From contig CBDEVP010000001.1 in NCBI GenBank assembly GCA_965243485.1, forward strand, positions 3,534,001 to 3,598,000: DNA of 64,000 bases, in the 5' to 3' direction. A program made the position numbers and the translations under genes. The DNA comes from UBA7330 sp965243485 (GTDB taxonomy: Bacteria; Bacteroidota; Bacteroidia; Cytophagales; Cyclobacteriaceae). Under the pieces are notes generated by a model, which was given only the letters and a program-made list of their open reading frames with translations, had not been told where the DNA came from and ran no database searches. Positions 1 through 9,422 of the stretch are shown here, in pieces (position 1 is the stretch's first letter; each line of letters starts with the position of its first letter).

Positions 1-493
1 TGGGCGTACCCACTGCACCAAAGGTGACAGCTGTACTTTGTACCATCATACCCAGCATGACTGCAGCCATCGCCGGGAAACCAAGAGCTACAAGGAGCGG
101 AGCCACAATCGCGGCTGGCGTGCCAAAGCCTGCCGCACCTTCGATAAACGAACCAAAGAGCCAGACGATCAGGACCACCTGTATCCTCCGGTCCGCACTG
201 ATGTTGGTAAATCCCTGCCTGATGGCAATGACTCCCCCCGAATATTTGAGTAGACTCAGTAGAAGAATGGCCCCAAAGATGATATATAGGATGTCTGTAG
301 TGATGACCAGCCCCTGCAGACAGGAAGCCAGGACCAGAAAGGGAGTCAGATCCCAATAGTAACAGGCTATGATGATGGTCAGTACCAGGGCCATGGGCAT
401 GACTATCCTGGCCGGCAGTTTAAAGCCAACCAGTAGGATGCCAGCAAAAAGTATGGGGATGAGCGCCAGTAGAAACAGCCAAAATGAATACAT
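1..493 (-). CDS. L-lactate permease family protein (LctP/LldP), 5' part, cut by the window edge
   Basis: I translated the minus strand from the ATG at 491-493. It stays open to the window edge for 164 codons. The product is strongly hydrophobic with several membrane segments and contains FIEGAAGFGTPAAIVAPLL, the hallmark of the LctP family (TC 2.A.14), followed by MMVQSTAVTFGAVGTP. The family imports lactate or glycolate with protons across the inner membrane. About two thirds of a usual ~550-residue protein lies outside the window. It is transcribed away from the sigma-factor gene that starts near 631, and the 137 bp between them should hold divergent promoters. Family assignment is firm; lactate as the actual substrate is inferred. 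Confidence 0.9.
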   Translation of the reverse strand, partial: MYSFWLFLLALIPILFAGILLVGFKLPARIVMPMALVLTIIIACYYWDLTPFLVLASCLQGLVITTDILYIIFGAILLLSLLKYSGGVIAIRQGFTNISADRRIQVVLIVWLFGSFIEGAAGFGTPAAIVAPLLVALGFPAMAAVMLGMMVQSTAVTFGAVGTP

Positions 494-630
494 GGGTATG
501 AGGTTAATGTTGGAATATTCTGGTCAAGATAAGGGTATTGTGAGTAATGTCAAACAAATCACTCATCACTCGTATTTCGATGGGGTTGAAAGGTCATTTA
601 TCCGGTCTTCACGATCATTAATTGTAATTT

Positions 631-1275
631 TTGAAAATTGGATTTATTTTAAGGGGATATTTTTATGAAAATCTTAATCCAGTTCTCGTGCCAAAAGGAA
701 GATCGGGTCAAAGGAAGGTTGAAAAAATCAATCAAAATCGCACTGAAAAGTTTAGGGAGATCTATGACACTTATTTTTTGCAAATGGTTTCTTATGCCTT
801 TGTCATCACCAATTCTCATGAAGTCTCCAAAGATGTTGTGAGTGATGTGTTTCTCAACCTTTGGAAATCTGAAACCAATCTTTCGGAGATCAGGGAATTA
901 AAGGCTTACCTCTATGCTTCCGTAAAAAATCAGGCCCTCAGATCAATTTCCAACCACCCTAAAAATTTCGATGACTTTTATACCCAGCTGGAGCTGAGAT
1001 CCGTTGACCAACTCAATCCCGAGGATTTGATGATCGGAAGAGAGTTATCGGCAAGGATCAGGGGAGTCGTAGATGCTTTGCCTCCGCAATGTCAGCTGGT
1101 CTACCGGATGGTCAAGGATGACGGCCGAAAATATAGCGAAGTTGCTGAAGCATTAGGAATATCTACAAGTATGGTAAAGCAGCATATGATCCTGGCGCTG
1201 AAAAACATGCGAACATCCCTTGATCAGTATTTTTCCGATGCCAAAGTGATCAAGCTGATATCTTCTCTTGGCTAA
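631..1275 (+). CDS. ECF-type RNA polymerase sigma factor, FecI-like
   Basis: This is a sigma-70 family protein of the extracytoplasmic-function type. A region 2 helix pair sits around 'HEVSKDVVSDVFLNLW' and a region 4 helix-turn-helix around 'KYSEVAEALGISTSMVKQH' near the C-terminus. At up to 214 residues it has normal length for the Bacteroidota FecI-like group that pairs with FecR anti-sigmas and SusC receptors. The FecR gene, SusC and SusD follow on the same strand, which supports that partnership. The start is uncertain: ATG 631 gives about 30 extra N-terminal residues, and a GTG at 688 is a plausible alternative, since conserved sequence begins near 'RTEKFREIYDTYF'. Confidence 0.88.
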   Translation: MKIGFILRGYFYENLNPVLVPKGRSGQRKVEKINQNRTEKFREIYDTYFLQMVSYAFVITNSHEVSKDVVSDVFLNLWKSETNLSEIRELKAYLYASVKNQALRSISNHPKNFDDFYTQLELRSVDQLNPEDLMIGRELSARIRGVVDALPPQCQLVYRMVKDDGRKYSEVAEALGISTSMVKQHMILALKNMRTSLDQYFSDAKVIKLISSLG

Positions 1276-1439
1276 ATTCCAGATGATATATTTTCAATAT
1301 TTATACATATTTTAATTATCCTGTTCAATTTATCGATGTGAATATTGATATAATTATAATTCTTGTATCCTGACCTGCCCTCTTTTCTTCGTTTTTGCTC
1401 ATATATGGTAGCAGGGTCACCGCTATCCTTAGATTTTTA

Positions 1440-2408
1440 ATGGAAGAAATCCTTTTAAAGCAATTAAACCGTGAACAACTTTCAAATGCTGAACGCGAGG
1501 CATTCGAAAGGTGGATTGATGACCCTAAAAATGTCAGGGTTTACAATCAGTTGAAGCTGGAACTGAATGGTCCTTCTGATCTTCAGATGGAATCAATGAT
1601 GGGTGAAGTATGGGGTGTGCTTGCCAAAGAAATGCATTCCGGTCAAAGCAAACGACTGATAAATTTCTTGTCCTGGATCAAAATTGCTGCCATTCTTCTT
1701 CTCGCCACCTTAACGGGAGCTTTGATCCATCTACAATTATATCCTGCTGCTGATGAGATTTCTGACGGGTTATTGATTGAAAAAGAAAGTTTGTATGGTC
1801 AAAAGCTGAATTTCACCTTACCCGACGGTACTTTGGTTAAACTTAATTCTGGTAGCAAACTGATTTATTCTTCTGACTTTGGATTAGAGAAAAGGGAGGT
1901 TTCCCTCGTTGGAGAGGCTTTCTTTGATGTGAAGCCAGACCCTGAGCATCCATTTATGATCACTACCAGCGACCTGGGGGTTAAAGTGCTGGGTACCTCA
2001 TTTAATGTTAGCGTCTATCCCGAAGAAGAAGCTTCCGTGGCTGTAAAATCAGGAAAAGTGAGTGTTGAACTGTTTGCTGATGAAACCACATTGCAGCTTG
2101 ACCCCGATGAGATCGTTTCTTATTCCCAGGCCAATAAGAAGATTGAAAAATATCTGCTTGATGACAATCAGTTGGTTTTTGGATGGACGGAAAAGAAGTT
2201 GATCTACAGGAATTCGGACATCAATCACATTCTGGAAGATCTATCAAGGTGGTATGGTGTCGAATTTGAAATAATTAAAGCACTGGATCAAACTAAGACC
2301 ATTTCAGGCAGGTATGACAATCCCCCACTGATGGAAGTGATGGAAAGTCTCTCTTTTGCCTATGATTTTGAGTATTCAATAGAAAAGAACAGCGTGATCA
2401 TTAAATAG
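1440..2408 (+). CDS. FecR-family anti-sigma factor
   Basis: This is an inner-membrane anti-sigma regulator of the FecR type. I chose ATG 1440 (MEEILLKQLNREQLSNAE), because the 15 codons upstream in frame look non-coding. The 322-residue product has a cytoplasmic helical N-terminal part of about 80 residues. A single membrane segment follows (IKIAAILLLATLTGALIHL), then a periplasmic FecR domain ('GQKLNFTLPDGTLVKLNSGS', 'KVLGTSFNV') and a C-terminal DUF4974-like STN-fold domain ending 'SFAYDFEYSIEKNSVIIK'. In the family, this periplasmic part senses the N-terminal domain of the cognate SusC and releases the sigma factor. It lies between the sigma gene and SusC, as expected. Confidence 0.92.
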   Translation: MEEILLKQLNREQLSNAEREAFERWIDDPKNVRVYNQLKLELNGPSDLQMESMMGEVWGVLAKEMHSGQSKRLINFLSWIKIAAILLLATLTGALIHLQLYPAADEISDGLLIEKESLYGQKLNFTLPDGTLVKLNSGSKLIYSSDFGLEKREVSLVGEAFFDVKPDPEHPFMITTSDLGVKVLGTSFNVSVYPEEEASVAVKSGKVSVELFADETTLQLDPDEIVSYSQANKKIEKYLLDDNQLVFGWTEKKLIYRNSDINHILEDLSRWYGVEFEIIKALDQTKTISGRYDNPPLMEVMESLSFAYDFEYSIEKNSVIIK

Positions 2409-2443
2409 ATGATAGAATAAGATCTATAAAATAAGTAGTAAAA

Positions 2444-2484
2444 AGAGAGCTGAGTGGTCTTGTGGTAAAGTATCTCAGCTCTCT
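2444..2484 (+). promoter_or_regulatory. 11-bp perfect stem-loop between anti-sigma gene and SusC
   Basis: AGAGAGCTGAG at 2444-2454 is exactly complementary to CTCAGCTCTCT at 2474-2484, with a 19-nt loop. No T run follows, so it is not a canonical intrinsic terminator. It lies 41 nt before the SusC start and would be in the SusC leader, or would cap the 3' end of the sigma/anti-sigma transcript. A role in setting receptor expression apart from the regulators is inference. Confidence 0.6.
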
Positions 2485-2525
2485 ACAAAAAGAGTTTATG
2501 ATAGTCTAAACTAAACAAAAACCCT

Positions 2526-5500
2526 ATGCATGTAAAATTACAAAAATTACTAATCCGCATGTCAAAAACAGCGATATATGCAGGTATCTTCTTGTATTCG
2601 TTGTCTATGGCTTTTAGCTCAGCATCGGAGGCTCAGCGCAAGCTTTTGAGTGAGATCGATATCCAGATCCAGGAGCGGTCTTACCCGATTGTCAAGTTGT
2701 TTCATGAGATCGAGAAATCAAGTGATTTTGATTTTGTTTACTCTTCCAGGGAACTGAAAAATAAGACAGTATCCCTGGCATCCACGGATTGGGTACTTGG
2801 TGATCTCCTGCAAGAGATCTCGAAACAATCTGTTGTATCATTTAAGCGGGTCAATGAAACCATAACGGTAAAAGAAGCCAGACCCGAAACAACGCCAAAT
2901 GTTCAGGAGGAAATAAGCCTTCAGGCTAGTGTTTCAGGACGAATAACTGATGATGCCGGTGAGGGACTTCCCGGAGCCACAGTAATAGAACTTGGAACCA
3001 ACAATGGGACTGTGACTGATGTGGATGGAAATTACTCTCTTTCAGTAAATGAAAATGCTACCTTGCTATATTCATTTGTAGGTTATGAGGCACAGGAAGT
3101 ACCGGTAAATGGCCGATCTACGATCAATATTGAGTTGGCATTGAGTACCTCAAGCCTTGAAGAAGTTGTTGTGATTGGTTACGGTACTCAGCAGAAAAAA
3201 GACGTAACAGGTGCCATATCCTCTGTAAAAGGTGAAGTATTGTCTGAGGTTCCGGTAGCTTCTGTTGAGCAGACTTTATCGGGGCGACTCGCCGGCGTAC
3301 AGGTGATCAATGGTTCGGGGGCACCAGGCTCCGGAGCTACTATTCGCGTAAGAGGTGTTGGTACGCTGAACAATAACGAGCCACTCTATGTGATTGACGG
3401 AGTGATCCTCGGAAATGTAAGAGGAGGAGGTCTTGATGATGTGAGCCCGCTTTCATTGATCAACCCCAATGACATTGAGAGCATTGATGTGTTGAAAGAT
3501 GCGTCCGCCACAGCTATTTATGGAGCCAGGGCTGGCAATGGGGTGGTTATCATTACGACTAAAAGAGGAACGCAGGATAGAGTAAGCATAAGCTACGATG
3601 GGTATGCAGGGGCTTCAGTAATAGACAATTCCAAATGGAACCGGCTATCCGGTCCGGAATGGGCCCAGATTGAGGCAAGAACCAATGAACTGCAGGGAAA
3701 TACAGTCTACACCGGGCAGCCATTGGTAGAAGCTATTCTCGCTGGTCAGGAATTTCCTCAAAATGACTGGTTGGAGGAGTTAACCAGGCAAGGGACGATT
3801 CAGTCTCACAATTTATCTGTGACAGGCGGAAACGAAACTTCCAGCTATTATTCCTCTATCAATTATTTTGATCAGCTTGGCACCATATATGGTTCCGATC
3901 TAAATCGTTATTCTTTGCGATTTAATTCAGATCATAAGGTCGGAAAGCGCTTCAAAATAGGTAATACCTTGTTGCTATCCAGAACCCATTCTAACAGGCA
4001 GAGTAATGTCAATCCAAGCAATAACTCCAATGACTACATCAAGAGGCTGGTGGGTATGAATCCTTATAAGCCGATTTATGCAGCCGATGGGTCATACGCC
4101 GGGTTGGATAGCCATCCACCTGAAGCAGAGGGTAGTTTAGATGGTGCAAACCAACATGTGATTTGGGCGGCGAAAGAAAACAAAGATCTCTGGACTGTTA
4201 ACCAGGTTTGGGCTTCTGTTTACCTGGATGCCGAGATCATCCCAGGTTTGACTTTTCATACTATGGGATCTATTGATTTCAACTACACGAAGCGTGAAGA
4301 CAGAAACGACTTTAATGATATCGAAGGAACTCAGTTGGTATTGCCTGAACAGACGAGGTTAGGATTTACAAACAGAGAATCCAGAACTTTGTTTTGGGAG
4401 AATACATTAACCTATGACAAGTCTTTCGGGGATCATAAGATCACTGCGCTGGCAGGATTGCAATATCAAAATTCGCTGGCAACCGGATTTAACGTTACTG
4501 ACGGAGCTTTTGAGGATACGGAATACTGGTTTTACAGTCGACCCAGGATCGTCAACCCTGCGGATCCATCAATTCCCCTGGTGATACCCAGTCCCAGCAA
4601 TTTCGAGGTTGAATCCGGAGTTAATTCAGTATTCGGGAGACTCTTCTACAATTTCCAGGAGAAATACCTGGTCACCTTCACTGTGAGGAGAGATGGTTCA
4701 TCCAAATTTGGTGCTGATAGAAGGTGGGGTACTTTTCCAGCGGCTTCTGCAGCATGGAGAGTCACTGAGGAATCATTTATGCCAACCATCCCCTGGTTGA
4801 GCAGCATGAAGATCAGGGCAGGATATGGTATCAGTGGCAGTGACAATGCAGGGAACTATCAAACGGCGGCAGCTGTAGGACAGGGAGGTGAATTCAATTA
4901 TTCATTCAACGGAGGTGAAGTATTTGGTGCAACGCTCGCAAGACTTGCAAACCCTTTGCTACAATGGGAAAGGATCAGAATGGCCAATATTGCTCTCGAT
5001 GTGAGCTTATTTAACGGCAGACTAAATGTAGCAGCAGATTTCTATGACAAACTGACTTCAGACCTGTTCCTTCCATTTGCTCCGGCACTTGAACTGGGAA
5101 ATGAGTCCACACCAGAAGGAAATCTGGGAGAGATCAGTAATAAAGGGATAGATCTTACCATAAACTCCATCAATACGAGAGGTGCATTTACATGGACCAC
5201 TGACTTTGTGTTTGGTACTGTAAAAAACAGAATTCAAAAGCTTCCGGGAAATAATGCGGATCGATTTACATCAGATGGATGGCAGGATAACTTACACAAT
5301 ATCTCCAGAGTAGGAGAAGAAGTAGGAGCCATTTATGGCTATGTACTGGATGGAATCTTCCAGACCTGGGACGAAGTATATGCACATGCTTATCAGGATC
5401 AGGCTCTCATTGAATTTGATTCTGATGGAAATCCGGTCTATGACGTAAATGCAAGAGATGATATAACCAGAAGAACCTCAACGTCACCCGGAGATTTTAG

Positions 5501-6041
5501 GTTTGTAGACCTGAATGGAGATGGTTTTATTGATTCTGAAAACGACAGGCAGGTGATCGGTAGTGTAATACCTGACTTTACGGTCGGTTTGACAAACACG
5601 CTGTCCTACAAGGGGTTTTTATTGTCTTTCCTTTTCCAGGGTGTACACGGAATCAATGTCTACAATACGTTAAAGGGCGATTATACAACCCGTGAGCGTT
5701 TGGATGCCTGGGACGGTGAAGGAAGTTCGACGACTGAACCACGTCTGGCAGGAAATGGTAATGGTAGAACATCCTCGTGGAGGGTGGAAAAAGCTGATTT
5801 TATTCGATTGAAGAATGCACGATTGGCTTATAGTCTGCCTCAAAATATCATCACCAAGATTGGTCTGCGCCAGATGCAGATTTATGTGAATGCTACTAAC
5901 CTTTTTACGATCACTGAATATTCAGGGTATGACCCGGAAATTGGGCTTAGAGAAGCTGGTGACAATGAAACAGCTGGTATTGACAGAGGACGTTATCCGT
6001 TAACACGTCAGTTTATTGGTGGTCTGAAATTTTCTTTCTAA
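2526..6041 (+). CDS. SusC/RagA-type TonB-dependent receptor with STN signalling domain
   Basis: This is an outer-membrane importer of large glycans, energised by TonB. After a signal peptide, residues about 45-110 form an STN (secretin/TonB short N-terminal) domain. Residues about 137-207 form a carboxypeptidase-regulatory-like beta-sandwich ('GEGLPGATVIELGTNNGTVT'). The plug begins at 'LEEVVVIGYGTQQKKDVTG', and a 22-strand barrel should follow, ending in an aromatic residue (KFSF). The length of 1171 residues is typical of the STN-containing subclass. The STN domain indicates that this receptor signals to the adjacent FecR/sigma pair, so ligand binding would induce its own locus. SusD follows after 20 nt. 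Confidence 0.95.
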   Translation: MHVKLQKLLIRMSKTAIYAGIFLYSLSMAFSSASEAQRKLLSEIDIQIQERSYPIVKLFHEIEKSSDFDFVYSSRELKNKTVSLASTDWVLGDLLQEISKQSVVSFKRVNETITVKEARPETTPNVQEEISLQASVSGRITDDAGEGLPGATVIELGTNNGTVTDVDGNYSLSVNENATLLYSFVGYEAQEVPVNGRSTINIELALSTSSLEEVVVIGYGTQQKKDVTGAISSVKGEVLSEVPVASVEQTLSGRLAGVQVINGSGAPGSGATIRVRGVGTLNNNEPLYVIDGVILGNVRGGGLDDVSPLSLINPNDIESIDVLKDASATAIYGARAGNGVVIITTKRGTQDRVSISYDGYAGASVIDNSKWNRLSGPEWAQIEARTNELQGNTVYTGQPLVEAILAGQEFPQNDWLEELTRQGTIQSHNLSVTGGNETSSYYSSINYFDQLGTIYGSDLNRYSLRFNSDHKVGKRFKIGNTLLLSRTHSNRQSNVNPSNNSNDYIKRLVGMNPYKPIYAADGSYAGLDSHPPEAEGSLDGANQHVIWAAKENKDLWTVNQVWASVYLDAEIIPGLTFHTMGSIDFNYTKREDRNDFNDIEGTQLVLPEQTRLGFTNRESRTLFWENTLTYDKSFGDHKITALAGLQYQNSLATGFNVTDGAFEDTEYWFYSRPRIVNPADPSIPLVIPSPSNFEVESGVNSVFGRLFYNFQEKYLVTFTVRRDGSSKFGADRRWGTFPAASAAWRVTEESFMPTIPWLSSMKIRAGYGISGSDNAGNYQTAAAVGQGGEFNYSFNGGEVFGATLARLANPLLQWERIRMANIALDVSLFNGRLNVAADFYDKLTSDLFLPFAPALELGNESTPEGNLGEISNKGIDLTINSINTRGAFTWTTDFVFGTVKNRIQKLPGNNADRFTSDGWQDNLHNISRVGEEVGAIYGYVLDGIFQTWDEVYAHAYQDQALIEFDSDGNPVYDVNARDDITRRTSTSPGDFRFVDLNGDGFIDSENDRQVIGSVIPDFTVGLTNTLSYKGFLLSFLFQGVHGINVYNTLKGDYTTRERLDAWDGEGSSTTEPRLAGNGNGRTSSWRVEKADFIRLKNARLAYSLPQNIITKIGLRQMQIYVNATNLFTITEYSGYDPEIGLREAGDNETAGIDRGRYPLTRQFIGGLKFSF

Positions 6042-6061
6042 GATTTAAACGAAACTAGATT

Positions 6062-7645
6062 ATGAAAAAGATAATTTGTATAATTCTGATTCTAGGTCTG
6101 TTTTTAGGATGTGAAGACAATCTCATTCAGCAGGATCCAACAGGGCCTACCGGAGATGACTTCTTTAAGACAGAACGAGATGTTGAACTTTCTGTGGTGG
6201 CGGCCTACGCTGGCCTTACCATAGGTCGCGGACTTTGGGCAGCTGATATGTGGGCTTTCGAGGCCATGTCCGATAATGGATATGGGATAGCAGATGCACC
6301 TTATAACACCCTGGATGCGTTTGGTCATAGCCCTGATTCTGAAATTGTGAGGGATCTTTATCGCAACCTTTACATTGCCATCAACCGGGCAAATCTTGTA
6401 TTGAAGAATGCACCCACAGTTGAAGGGATCGCACAGGCTGATCTGGATAATTACCTGGGACAGGCCTATTTCCTTAGAGGTCACGAGTATTTCCTTTTAA
6501 CCTTGATATTTGGAGATGCCCCAATCATATTAGAACCACCTACCGAACCCGCCGGTTATGCGGTGGCGGCTTCCTCAGCTGCTGACGTCTATGACCAGGC
6601 AATAGCTGATCTGGAAATGGCTGAAACTCTGCTACCTTCAACACAGGACGATGTGGGAGCAGTTGTAAGCATGACTGCCACAGCCATGCTGGCAAAGGTT
6701 TACCTGTTTGGAGCAGACGAACTAAATAATGATAGCTGGTATGGACTGGCTGAGCAGAAGGCTGCTGAAGTAATCAATTCCGGAAATTATGCCCTTGTAG
6801 ATGATGCGGCTTTGACTCCCCAGGAGAATTTGATCTCTCTTTGGTCCCTGGATAATCAAAATAGCTCTGAGGACATCTTTGCAGTTCAGCATTATAGCTC
6901 AGGAGGTTGGAGCAACGGAAACGTTGGCGCTAATAGTACCATGGCCATCAATCCAAGATTGAACCGGGGGTTGAATATCTGGGGATTTGGATGGTTACAT
7001 ACATTCGAGTCTGTTGAAGCCCAGTGGGATGATGCTGATCCCAGAAAGAGATTCACCTTGTTCTTTGATGGTGACGACGTTGTTACGATTGCCGGGGATA
7101 CGCTTGGACAATATAGCAGTTCTACGGCGCGGGGTGAATCCCGTCGTGACAGCGGTGGACCAAAGAAGCATTGGTGGTCTGAATCTACCGAAAGAGTGAA
7201 TGGAGTTACTGATCTGGATACAAAAGTACTTCGATACGCCGATCTGCTCTTGATCCATGCAGAGGCTGACCTGATGGCTGATGGTAGCTTGAGTGCTGCT
7301 GGAGCCGCTTCCTTCAACGAGGTTAGAAGTCGTGTAGATCTTCCTACATTGGCTGTGGGCGCTATCACCAGGGACGTGATACTCGAGGAACGAAGGTGGG
7401 AACTGTTTATGGAATGTCATAGATGGTTTGACTTGATGAGAACTCAAACCGCTGAAGCAGCATTTGCTCAAATTGAAGCAGATGATAATACGCTCCCGAA
7501 ATACTTTGGATATGCACTCGGTGTTAATGATTTTGAGAAGCAGGGATTTATTCCTCAAAAACATTACAAGTTACCGTATCCTCAAACTGCACTGAATCAG
7601 AATCCGGAATTGGTTCAAAAGCCTGAGTGGGCAGCGTCAGAATAA
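6062..7645 (+). CDS. SusD/RagB-family glycan-binding outer-membrane lipoprotein
   Basis: This is the surface lipoprotein partner of the upstream SusC. A lipobox ends at Cys17 (LFLGC). The helical TPR-like SusD fold is indicated by 'FKTERDVELSVVAAYAGL', 'YLGQAYFLRGHEYFLL' and the C-terminal 'ILEERRWELFMECHRWFDLMR', a strong family signature. The length of 527 residues is typical. Together with SusC it forms the lidded transporter for oligosaccharides. A strong intrinsic terminator follows at 7671, so SusC-SusD appear to be the end of one transcript. Confidence 0.95.
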   Translation: MKKIICIILILGLFLGCEDNLIQQDPTGPTGDDFFKTERDVELSVVAAYAGLTIGRGLWAADMWAFEAMSDNGYGIADAPYNTLDAFGHSPDSEIVRDLYRNLYIAINRANLVLKNAPTVEGIAQADLDNYLGQAYFLRGHEYFLLTLIFGDAPIILEPPTEPAGYAVAASSAADVYDQAIADLEMAETLLPSTQDDVGAVVSMTATAMLAKVYLFGADELNNDSWYGLAEQKAAEVINSGNYALVDDAALTPQENLISLWSLDNQNSSEDIFAVQHYSSGGWSNGNVGANSTMAINPRLNRGLNIWGFGWLHTFESVEAQWDDADPRKRFTLFFDGDDVVTIAGDTLGQYSSSTARGESRRDSGGPKKHWWSESTERVNGVTDLDTKVLRYADLLLIHAEADLMADGSLSAAGAASFNEVRSRVDLPTLAVGAITRDVILEERRWELFMECHRWFDLMRTQTAEAAFAQIEADDNTLPKYFGYALGVNDFEKQGFIPQKHYKLPYPQTALNQNPELVQKPEWAASE

Positions 7646-7670
7646 TCTAAATTTAGTATCCATATGATTG

Positions 7671-7706
7671 AATAATACTTCCCTTCGGGGGAGTATTATT
7701 TTTTTA
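7671..7706 (+). terminator. Intrinsic terminator after SusD
   Basis: A 13-bp stem (7671-7683 with 7688-7700, one G-T pair) closes a TTCG tetraloop and is followed directly by a T run through 7706. It separates the SusCD genes from the glycosidase gene starting at 7726. Confidence 0.9.
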
Positions 7707-7725
7707 TCCTAAACGCCTCTCACTG

Positions 7726-9420
7726 ATGAAAAGCATCACAATAAGTGTACTCCTGGTTTTAGTCGTTTATCCAGTTTTAAGCGGGAATAATGAGCAACAG
7801 GAAGAACTAACTGTCCAAAAGAATCAGGTAATTGAATGGGAGTACGTTTCGGCCAAATCCTATGCAAATCCTTTTAGAGATGTAACAGTATCGGCAGAAA
7901 TTACTACAGAAACTGGTGTCAAAACTTTAATAACAGGGTTCTGGTCCGGAGACAAAAGCTGGAAGTTCAGATTCAGCAGTCCTGATCCGGGTAAGTATAA
8001 ATTCAAGACCATATGCAGTGATCCCAAAAACAAGTCCTTGCATGGTCAGAGCGGAACAATCAGGGTCTCAACTTATCAGGGTAATAACCCGCTATTCAAG
8101 CATGGTCCTTTAATCGTCAGTGAAAACAACAAGTATCTTGTCCACCAGGATGGCACACCTTTTTTTTGGTTGGCCGACAGCTGGTGGCATGGCATGACCA
8201 GCAGGTTCAATTACCCTGAAGATTTTATGACTCTGGCCATAGACAGAAAGAAAAAAGGTTTTTCGGTGATTCAGTTTGCGGTCTCTTTTCCCTGTGATAT
8301 CGAACCTTTTGATCCGCGAGGACAAAATGAGGCAGGCGATCCATGGGATAAAGATTTCAAAAGCATTAATCCAGCCTACTTTGATCTGGTGGACCAACGG
8401 GTGGAAGCGTTGGTTGAGCTGGGGTTTGTACCAAATATCGTAGGCCTCTGGGGATATTATATGAAATGGATGGGTGTCGAAAATGTAAAGAAGCACTGGG
8501 AATACCTGATGGCCCGGTACGGTGCGTATCCCGTAACCTACACCCTAAGTGGAGAAACTACCCTTGCATACTACACTGATTTATCGGATAATTGGGATTA
8601 CTACAAAGATCAATTCAGAAGTCAGTGGAGCGACGTAGCAAAATTTATTCAGAATACTGATCCGTACCACAGGGTGCTGACTACTCATCCGGGCCCGGGG
8701 ATACATGATGGAAAACCTCCGATCTATGACATGGATCAGCTTGATATGATCATGCTGCAGAGCGGACACAAGGGCTTTCTTACCGTACCAACCTCAAATA
8801 GATTTGTGAAGGATTACTTCCAAAGATTTCCTAATGTGCCCATCATCCATGGGGAAGTTTGCTTCGAAGGCATGTTTGGCAGCAGCAGAGATGATGTGCA
8901 GAGAATGCTCTTTTGGAGTAATGTGCTGCAGGGAACCCCGGGTTTTTCTTATGGAGTCGAAGGTATCTGGCAATTTAATACCAGGGATCAATTGTTTGGG
9001 GAGTCACCCACCGGGATGACATGGGGAAATGTCCCGTGGCAGGATGCCATGCATTACCCGGGTTCATTTCAATTAGGTGAGGGAGCAAATTTTCTAAGGT
9101 CACTTGAGTGGTGGAAAATCAAACCTGCTCCTGAAAGATTGTCCTATCATGCAGAAATTGATAACTATTATGACCCATATGCTGCTGAGATTGGTGAGGA
9201 TCTTTTGATCTACTTTACAAAAGTGGGCTACAAACCGAATCAGTTGAAAGTGTTAGGTCTGGATCCGGGAGGAAAATACGATTATATTTATTTTGATCCG
9301 ATTACCGGCAGGAAGCATCCCGCAAGGGGTTTGAAGGTTAGCGATGAAGGCGAATGGGCCATCGGAACACCTCCGGTTATGCAGGATTGGGTACTATTGA
9401 TCAATAAAGCGGAAGAGTAA
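7726..9420 (+). CDS. Exported DUF5060/DUF4038 glycoside hydrolase (apiosidase-like, GH140 type)
   Basis: This is a secreted or periplasmic glycosidase of 564 residues with an N-terminal signal peptide. Residues about 30-105 resemble the DUF5060 beta-sandwich. Residues about 125-440 form a DUF4038 TIM-barrel starting at 'QDGTPFFWLADSWWHG'. The last ~90 residues resemble the 'putative collagen-binding' C-terminal sandwich common in this family. Likely catalytic acids are Glu277 (TLSGETT) and Glu377 (IIHGEVCFEG), placed like acid/base and nucleophile. Characterised relatives include GH140 apiosidases, but DUF4038 proteins act on varied substrates, so the sugar cut is not known. It belongs to the same locus as SusCD. 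Confidence 0.8.
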   Translation: MKSITISVLLVLVVYPVLSGNNEQQEELTVQKNQVIEWEYVSAKSYANPFRDVTVSAEITTETGVKTLITGFWSGDKSWKFRFSSPDPGKYKFKTICSDPKNKSLHGQSGTIRVSTYQGNNPLFKHGPLIVSENNKYLVHQDGTPFFWLADSWWHGMTSRFNYPEDFMTLAIDRKKKGFSVIQFAVSFPCDIEPFDPRGQNEAGDPWDKDFKSINPAYFDLVDQRVEALVELGFVPNIVGLWGYYMKWMGVENVKKHWEYLMARYGAYPVTYTLSGETTLAYYTDLSDNWDYYKDQFRSQWSDVAKFIQNTDPYHRVLTTHPGPGIHDGKPPIYDMDQLDMIMLQSGHKGFLTVPTSNRFVKDYFQRFPNVPIIHGEVCFEGMFGSSRDDVQRMLFWSNVLQGTPGFSYGVEGIWQFNTRDQLFGESPTGMTWGNVPWQDAMHYPGSFQLGEGANFLRSLEWWKIKPAPERLSYHAEIDNYYDPYAAEIGEDLLIYFTKVGYKPNQLKVLGLDPGGKYDYIYFDPITGRKHPARGLKVSDEGEWAIGTPPVMQDWVLLINKAEE

Positions 9421-9422
9421 TT

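Noticed and set aside
2444..2484. tRNA-like arm structure
   Set aside because: There is only one long stem; no cloverleaf, anticodon arm or T-arm can be drawn.
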